From NCBI RefSeq assembly GCF_900461105.1, contig NZ_UFWZ01000001.1, forward strand, positions 62,001-126,000: a stretch of DNA of 64,000 bases, written 5' to 3'. The translations under genes and the position numbers were made by a program. Within the stretch, counting starts at the first letter, position 1, and every line of letters starts with the position of its first letter. The stretch is from Clostridium putrefaciens. Its GTDB lineage: Bacteria > Bacillota > Clostridia > Clostridiales > Clostridiaceae. The notes below the pieces were generated by a model. That model saw nothing but the letters and a program-made list of their open reading frames with translations. It searched no databases and had not been told where the DNA came from. This document shows, piece by piece, positions 58,222 to 64,000 of the stretch.

Positions 58222-59580
58222 ATGGAAAGTAAAAAGCCAGTAAATTCAAACAAGAGCAGCTATTTTAAATTTTTAATACCCTCAATAATGGGAATAATAT
58301 TATTTATGACACCCTTAAATTTAGGTGGTGAAATAACCATACCTGTAGCCTTTTTTGCTAAGGTTATAATGAATAAGTTATCATATGTATTACCAGGTAT
58401 AACTGTGGGGCTAATAGTTATTAGTCTTATAGGTACATTAGTTACAAAAATATTTAAACCTAAGAGCATAAAAGAAAATACTTATCTTAAAAGTCTTTTT
58501 GATGTAGATATTATTTGGACTATAGCAAGGATGTTAGGTGGTATTTTAGTTATATCATCATACTTTAAGATAGGCCCTGAATTTTTATGGTCAGAAAATA
58601 CTGGAGGATTATTACTTTATAGTTTGCTCCCAATTTTATTTTCAGTATTTTTATTTGCTGGACTATTACTTCCACTTATTTTAGATTTTGGATTACTAGA
58701 GTTCTTTGGGACCTTACTTACAAAGGTAATGAGGCCAATTTTCTCCTTACCGGGAAGATCTGCTATAGATTGCATAACATCATGGCTTGGAGATGGAACT
58801 ATAGGAGTACTTCTTACAAGCAAACAATATGAAGAAGGATACTATTCAGAAAGAGAAGCAGCTGTAATAGGTACAAGCTTTTCAGCAGTATCTATAACTT
58901 TTAGTTTAGTTGTGATAGCTCAAGTGAACTTGTCACATTTATTTTTGCCATTTTATCTAACAGTAACTCTTGCGGGTATAGTGGCTGCTATAGTAACTCC
59001 TCGGATACCACCACTATCAAGAAAATCTAACAATTATTATGGTGGTGTAAATAATAATGGTAGTGAAGAAATACCAAAAGGGTATACTTCATTTAAATGG
59101 GGATTAGAAAAGGCTGTAGATAGAGCTGGACAAAACAACAGCCCAAAGAAGTTTTTTGTAGATGGAGCTAAAAATGTTTTGGATATGTGGATTGGTGTAA
59201 CACCTATGGTAATGGCATTTGGAACAATTGCACTTATGATAGCAGAGTATACTCCTATATTTCAATGGTTAGGTATGCCCTTTATACCAGTTCTAAAGCT
59301 CTTACAAATACCAGAGGCTACAGCAGCATCTCAAACCCTTATAGTAGGATTTGCAGATATGTTTCTACCCTCAGTTTTAGGGGCAACGATTCAAAGTGAT
59401 ATGACTAGATTCATAATTGCAGCTGTGTCTGTGACTCAGCTTATATATATGTCAGAGGTTGGTGGACTTTTACTTGGGTCAAAGATACCTGTAAACTTTA
59501 AAGAGTTATTTATAATATTTATAGAAAGAACGCTTATTACATTACCGGTGGTATCTATAATAGCACATATTATATTTTAA
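58222..59580 (+). CDS. YjiH-family membrane protein (nucleoside-recognition/Gate type)
   Basis: 452 residues with about 10-11 hydrophobic helices. The pieces 'RPIFSLPGRSAIDCITSWLGDGTIGVLL', broken here as RPIFSLPGRSAIDCI and SWLGDGTIGVLLTS, and 'EREAAVIGTSFSAVS' fit the YjiH / spore-maturation-like Gate domain family. Such proteins are thought to move nucleosides or ions, but no substrate is established. AGGAGAGAG precedes the ATG. Single gene with its own terminator. Confidence 0.88.
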   Translation: MESKKPVNSNKSSYFKFLIPSIMGIILFMTPLNLGGEITIPVAFFAKVIMNKLSYVLPGITVGLIVISLIGTLVTKIFKPKSIKENTYLKSLFDVDIIWTIARMLGGILVISSYFKIGPEFLWSENTGGLLLYSLLPILFSVFLFAGLLLPLILDFGLLEFFGTLLTKVMRPIFSLPGRSAIDCITSWLGDGTIGVLLTSKQYEEGYYSEREAAVIGTSFSAVSITFSLVVIAQVNLSHLFLPFYLTVTLAGIVAAIVTPRIPPLSRKSNNYYGGVNNNGSEEIPKGYTSFKWGLEKAVDRAGQNNSPKKFFVDGAKNVLDMWIGVTPMVMAFGTIALMIAEYTPIFQWLGMPFIPVLKLLQIPEATAASQTLIVGFADMFLPSVLGATIQSDMTRFIIAAVSVTQLIYMSEVGGLLLGSKIPVNFKELFIIFIERTLITLPVVSIIAHIIF

Positions 59581-59594
59581 ATAATAATGGATAG

Positions 59595-59628
59595 AAAGCT
59601 TTTAAAGGAAACTTTAGAAGCTTTTTTT
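59595..59628 (+). terminator. Terminator of YjiH-family gene
   Basis: AAAGCTTTTAAAG pairs with CTTTAGAAGCTTT, followed by TTTT. Confidence 0.75.
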
Positions 59629-60011
59629 GTTAATAGCTTTTATTTTAATAGGGGTAGTGACCGCAATTTGTGCAAAATGCCCGTTAAGAAAAAATGGCTA
59701 CCATAATTTAAAAGTTATTGAAAATGGTAGCTGTTTTTTTAATTCTTCTGTAAAGGTCTCATATTGTTTATTAAACCTGAATTATTCACCGAATTTATTT
59801 TAAGAGGATTTTTGAAGAATATTTTCTCATAATATATATTGGGTGATTTTTTTATTGTTAAACATTATTTTCATACCCAAAATTAGAATTTTGGATATAG
59901 TTTCTCTAAGGACTTTATACCAACTATAAAAAGCTAGTACTTTTAAAACCTATTTAATTTTAATTTGCCTTACGGTGAAAAAGCTAAATTATTAATTCTA
60001 TTTAGTGTATC
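59629..60011. other. Gap between YjiH gene and IS element
   Basis: A second hairpin (GCTACCAT / ATGGTAGC, 59697-59731) with a run of T follows a short piece of GC-richer sequence (CCGCAATTTGTGCAAAATGCCCG), likely a gene remnant with its terminator. The rest is AT-rich and empty. The IS element seems to begin near 59955. Confidence 0.45.
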
Positions 60012-61456
60012 TCAAAATTCATTTTTATAAGGACAACTACTGCATAGTTTGAATGTTAAATATCTAGAACTAGTAACAATCTTAGCAACTACTTTTATCA
60101 GCTTCAACCTAATGGGTTCCATTCTGTTGGATTTTATATACTTAGATAAAGCTAATCTTCTAAACCAATTATTAAAGTTATAGGCTAATGCAGTTTTGAA
60201 AGAAAGTTTGACCAATTGAAAGAATGATTGATCATTTAAAACAAAGTTGTATCAAACGTTACTATGAAATTAGTAATAAAAGCCTTACAAATGCCTTATA
60301 TACGTAAATTTCAAATGGTTTTGATCAAACTTTATTATAAAGCTACAGCTAACATGGACAATTGTAATTTATTCATATTAGCAATGTATCCTGTGCTGCT
60401 CATGGAATCGAAGGCGAAGCCATTTTTACTTTCTTTAATGAAGTTTTCAATAGTACCTCTATTGGAATAAAACATTATTACCTTTTTAGGCGTAGCCGTC
60501 ATATTTGTAACTACGAATGTATAGTTATAACACATTTGCCCTTCGGGCTTTTCAATTTTAACAACAACTCTACGCATTGTATCCCACTTAGCTGCTTTAT
60601 ATTTAATTTCACCATATACTACTTTATAATCATAAATATTATCTTTACAAGCTAAATCCATTCTAGCTGTAATATCAGTAGCTTTGCTATATAAGGTTTT
60701 ATAAGCCATAAGTCTTATTGCATAAAAGGCTTTATTACCCTCTATAAGTTTATATAACTGTGGTATGGAAAAACCATTATCAGTTCTTACGAACCTATCT
60801 ATAGTAGGATATTTATTAGAATATCTAGTTAACATAGGACCTAAAAATCTTGTAACATGTCTTGATGTATAAACATTGCCGGATCTAAGTTCAGCTTTTA
60901 GAAAATCACCCGTTAATCCATCAAAAGCAACTAAAGGATGATACCCATTTGACGAATAGTGAAAATTGTAGTTAGAGCCATATTGATTCCCATAAGTTTG
61001 GCAATTAGTTGAATCTAAATCTATCAATACTTGTTTAGGCATCTCAACAGAATAAACTTTATTCATCAGGGTTTCATTTATAAATTGAAATTGTTTAGAG
61101 TTATCAACGTCTAATCGACTATTAAATCTTGAAATAGTGGGCTGAGATGCTAGGACTTCTTTACCAAGAACTGATTTAAAAGCAGGGTCAGTAGTTAATT
61201 CATCTGCATTATCATCAGTATGATATCCAGCAATATTCTGATATGTTTTTTGAATAGCAATATCTAAATTAGAATGAATTCTAAATTTAGCCTTATCTTT
61301 AACTCTTAATATATCTCTTATAGCTTCGCTAAACCCCATTTTCTCCTCAAATTCTCTATATAAAAGTATCCCAGCATCTGATGTTAAATCTCCACCTTCA
61401 AAATTAACTTTAACTTTCCTATTGAAATTAACTGACTTTTCTACTAAACTATTCAT
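60012..61456 (-). pseudogene. IS1380-family transposase, interrupted
   Basis: The first 373 codons (60335-61456) encode 'KVNFEGGDLTSDAGILLYRE', the DDE-type core with LIDLDSTNCQTYG, FVRTDNGFS and 'MFYSNRGTIENFIKESKNGF', as in IS1380 transposases of about 430 residues. The frame stops after LSMLAVAL. The C-terminal end, LAYNFNNWFRRLAL to LTFKLCSSCPY, continues at 60012-60195 after about 130 bp of unrelated sequence. So the gene is disrupted by an insertion and no longer makes a full protein. Confidence 0.88.
60203..60333. repeat. MITE-like 131-bp insertion in the transposase
   Basis: The ends AAAGTTTGACCAA (60203-60215) and, inverted, AAAGTTTGATCAA (60321-60333) match at 12 of 13 positions. 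No coding capacity. It sits exactly where the IS1380 frame is broken. No clear target duplication was seen. Confidence 0.55.
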
Positions 61457-61560
61457 ATGAGATTCTCCTTTGTTAAGTGTTTTTTTCGCAAATTAACTAT
61501 AACAAATTTGAATCTCTTTTTCTATATTTTCCATCACGTTTTAGGTGAAAATTAAAACAT

Positions 61561-62260
61561 TAATGAATCTAGATATCAAGCTATGCTACGCATGGTTTTT
61601 ATTTTTCTATGAATAATTCAGGTTTAAGTTACCACATTGTAATTTTACCATATTATATATATTACTAACGATTGTTTTTACTAGGTATTTAATTTTCAGA
61701 ATTTTCAAGTGTAAGTTACTTATTAATTAATGTTTTAACTCCTGTACAAACAATATAACTATGTATTCTAAAAAGATAATAAGTTATAAACTATTATAAT
61801 TATTAACTTATTTTTTCAAAATACACTTTTTTATTATTAAATAATATTTTAGGACATTTAAAATTAATTCAATAAATAAAAAAGTACATATAATATCAAT
61901 ATTATTAAGTTAATAATAAATATGGGGCAGGTATAATAAAATTTTAAAAACTTGGAAGGCAATAGAAAAGGTATGGCGAAAACCATTAAATACAATGACT
62001 TTTAAGAAGGTTACACATGAACGAATGTAATTAACTAAAAATACTAAAAGTAAATATTAATCATGACTAAATTTTGATGGAAGGATATATAAGTTGAAAT
62101 TTAACCTACGTAGTAGATGGGATGAGAAGTCATAGGCAATTTAAAAGCAACATATAGTACTATGCTAAAAGTACAATATATTTTAAAGAAAATTAATATT
62201 AATATATTCCTTAATATGCTATAATATGGATTAAATTAGAATTGAGCGGAGGAGAATTTT
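61561..62260. other. Intergenic stretch, no gene seen
   Basis: AT-rich, with stops in all frames. No hairpin-terminator, tRNA or clear promoter recognised. GCGGAGGAG at its right end is the ribosome binding site of the next gene. Confidence 0.45.
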
Positions 62261-62802
62261 GTGAAAATTGATTTTTATTATTGGTCTTATCAATGTCCCT
62301 TGAATAGTTCAATGATAGAGCTTTTGAGGGAATATGAGGCGAAATTAGATATTATATACCATGATATTTCTAAAGATTTTATGTTAGCTCAAAAGATGAA
62401 TATGTTTTTTCCAACTTTAACTGTTGTTAATGATAAATATCGTTATTTTAGTCCATTAACAAGAAATTTCTTAGATTTGATATGCAACGATTATATTCCT
62501 ATAGAAAAGCCATATAGGCCTAAATTAGGTACTATAAGGAAAGGTGTTATAATAGAACCTATTAAAAAAAGTAATTACTTAATTGCGACTAAATGTATGA
62601 GGAAAAATGGTCTAAAAAATGTACCGAAAAAATGAAGTTTCTAGAAAAGCAAAATATTAATATTTTTGTAATTTCAGATGAAATGGGTATTTTCCCTAAT
62701 GGAGATTTAGATTTTTTTATTAAAAATGGATATGAGGATATGGATGTTATATCTAAAGAAAACAACTATTGTACATTACATTTATTATGCAAGTACATAT
62801 AA
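62261..62802 (+). pseudogene. Frameshifted thioredoxin-fold-like protein gene
   Basis: GGAGGAG precedes a GTG start. The first frame (62261-62635, 124 residues) begins DFYYWSYQCPLNSSMIELL and 'MNMFFPTLTVVNDKYRYFSP', like a thioredoxin-fold domain with one Cys. The next frame (62593-62802) carries on with MKFLEKQNINIFVISDEMG and a normal end. The two overlap and make sense as one protein of about 180 residues with a frameshift near 62600-62640. The whole resembles N-terminal domains attached to acetyltransferase-like proteins in clostridia, but I cannot name the family. Alternatively, a sequencing error split the gene. Confidence 0.6.
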
Positions 62803-63433
62803 AAATCCAATATAAATAACTCAATATTTAAACATTATAAGCCAAAAATGAACCAATATATAAAAATGCCGTACTATTAAGAAATTAATTTACGGCATTT
62901 TTTATGCAGCCATTTAGCTGAATATTAAATATAGAAACAATAATTAAAAAAAATAGAATTTTCAAGCAAAATGGAGGAATATAGACCCTATATATATATA
63001 ATTACAATTCTTTATTGTATTGTATGTTTTACATTTTAAAGTATACAATGTAAGATTTATTATGACAAAGGCCACCAAATTAAAAAGTAATCTTATAGGT
63101 GGGTATTTAACTTAAATAAGTTTTTAATATTATTAAATTAGTTAGTAAGAATATCCTTTTTAAAAACATATTATATATATAATTTGATTTTGAGTAGTGG
63201 GTATTTTTATAAAATATATTTGTAAAGCTTTATTAAATTTATGTTTTCAAAGTTATACAAATTAAAGTTTAAGAGTAGTCACGGAAACTAATATGTAAAA
63301 CGTGAGTTTGTATAGGGTGATTATAGAACTATAAATTTTATGCTCAAAGAGCAATTAGAAATAAAAATAGGCATGACAAACAATCCTACACCATGTAGGA
63401 ATTTTCAGGAAAGAATATTTAATTGTCAAACAG
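62803..63433. other. Gap with one terminator
   Basis: The hairpin AAAAATGCCGTA / TACGGCATTTTTT (62862-62903) ends the upstream gene. Further on the sequence is AT-rich without genes. TCCTACA/TGTAGGA (about 63386-63402) is a small palindrome close to the end of the transposase gene. Confidence 0.5.
62862..62903 (+). terminator. Terminator of the frameshifted gene
   Basis: Perfect 10-bp core ATGCCGTA/TACGGCAT with A-run before and T-run after. Confidence 0.85.
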
Positions 63434-64000
63434 CTACTCTAATAAATTTAAAATACTAAAACCTGAAACTTTAAGTCTTGCATCTAGATGAATATTAATT
63501 GCAGCAATCATAGTCATAAATGAATACCGTTCTTTACCGTGTATTCGTAAAGAATGAATTCTATAATCATTAAGAATACGATTATTTATACGTTCTGAGC
63601 AGGTTCTAGTTTTATAAATAGTTTTCCATTGTTTTGAGCCGCGAGGCACAGGAGTAAACAAGCGTAAATCCCATGATGGTTTAGTATAGATTACTCGCCC
63701 ATAAGGTGAAGGTGAGCACTGCTTTTGACAAGAGCAACTATCAACCTTTTTTAAAACTAGAGGGCAACGCCATTTAAGGCGTGAACGACTTTTTTCAAAA
63801 CCGTTATAGACCATTTCATGGCCACCAATACAGATAGGAACTCCTTTTTCATTAATATCTAAAGTAGTTGGGTATTTTGGATTTCCTTTATTTTTGGAGT
63901 TCAAATCAATAAAGGGATTAATGTTCCATTTGGAACATAATTCATATGTAGGATAGTTATCATTAGCTGAGTCAAGAACATAATTTGATATATTGAACTG
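63434..64000 (-). CDS. Transposase, C-terminal part (runs off the window)
   Basis: The frame is open from the window's right edge (64000) to the stop at 63434, 188 codons. It holds 'YVLDSANDNYPTYELCSKWN', INPFIDLNSKNKG, a Cys-rich segment (RCPLVLKKVDSCSCQKQC) and a conserved end with GSKQWKTIYKTRTCSERINNR. This is the C-terminal part of a DDE-type IS transposase. The Cys cluster and 'RTCSERINNR' (with the final catalytic Glu) suggest the IS1182-like or ISNCY group. The N-terminal part lies outside, so intactness is unknown. Confidence 0.82.
   Translation of the reverse strand, partial: QFNISNYVLDSANDNYPTYELCSKWNINPFIDLNSKNKGNPKYPTTLDINEKGVPICIGGHEMVYNGFEKSRSRLKWRCPLVLKKVDSCSCQKQCSPSPYGRVIYTKPSWDLRLFTPVPRGSKQWKTIYKTRTCSERINNRILNDYRIHSLRIHGKERYSFMTMIAAINIHLDARLKVSGFSILNLLE

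Larger units (their letters stand above)
59955..61560. mobile_element. IS1380-family insertion sequence, decayed
   Basis: One transposase gene (broken) with short flanks. Possible imperfect ends TTTTAATTTGCCTTACGGTG (left) and GTTTTAATTTTCACCTAAAA (right, read inward) were picked by eye, so the borders are approximate. A 131-bp element is inserted inside. Confidence 0.6.

Overview
The window is a piece of a low-GC Gram-positive chromosome. It is most likely from a Clostridium sensu stricto species. This is inferred from the very AT-rich base composition, strong GGAGG-type ribosome binding sites with frequent TTG/GTG starts, the large Firmicutes-type SRP RNA, the clostridial gene order SRP RNA - dnaX - ybaB - recR - yaaL - rrn operon, and the rRNA sequences. 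Species cannot be fixed without a database comparison.

Layout. 0-5.2 kb: tRNA-Arg, a decayed RpiR-type regulator, a phasin-like/AarF kinase pair, a TetR regulator and phosphatidylserine decarboxylase. 5.2-9.7 kb: an accessory block of small membrane and secreted proteins of unknown function, with gene remnants and a possible structured RNA. 9.7-17 kb: galactose locus with mglC, a 5'-truncated mglA, galT, galK, an epimerase-like gene and a LacI-type regulator. The divergent galK/epimerase promoters carry two operator-like sites. 17-21.6 kb: lgt, then a convergent unit with a small secreted protein and a three-gene ABC transporter. 22-25.4 kb: Mpv17-like protein, thiE and a fused thiD-thiM under a TPP riboswitch. 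25.4-33.4 kb: AIM24-family protein, tRNA-Ser, SRP RNA, DUF2975 / Cro-like / DUF4173 cluster, dnaX, ybaB, recR, yaaL. 33.4-39.1 kb: a complete rrn operon (promoter, 16S, 23S, 5S, tRNA-Glu, terminator). 39.1-47.3 kb: a gene-free stretch with DnaA-box-like sites, an sfsA remnant, a Nudix hydrolase, DUF1576 protein, TIM-barrel protein, M32 carboxypeptidase, paired half-size chromate transporters and a cell-wall amidase. 47.4-57.1 kb: a second accessory block built from the same families as the 5.2-9.7 kb block. 57.5-59.6 kb: two Cys-rich small proteins and a YjiH-family membrane protein. 59.6-64 kb: decayed mobile DNA (a broken IS1380-type transposase, a frameshifted gene, a transposase running off the window).

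The most unusual part is the pair of related accessory blocks about 40 kb apart. They share at least eight small gene families (YcxB-like, TPR, DUF5412-like, DUF4352-like, a lipoprotein, a 145-residue exported protein, a 214-residue protein, and a family seen only as 'PNDYG' C-terminal remnants). The families occur as near-identical duplicates, mosaics and fragments, and several copies have the same palindrome TAGTGTTAACACTA just upstream. This looks like a recombining reservoir of small envelope proteins. An immunity or defence role is only a hypothesis. Core genes around the blocks appear intact, except for losses in the mgl, sfsA and RpiR loci.
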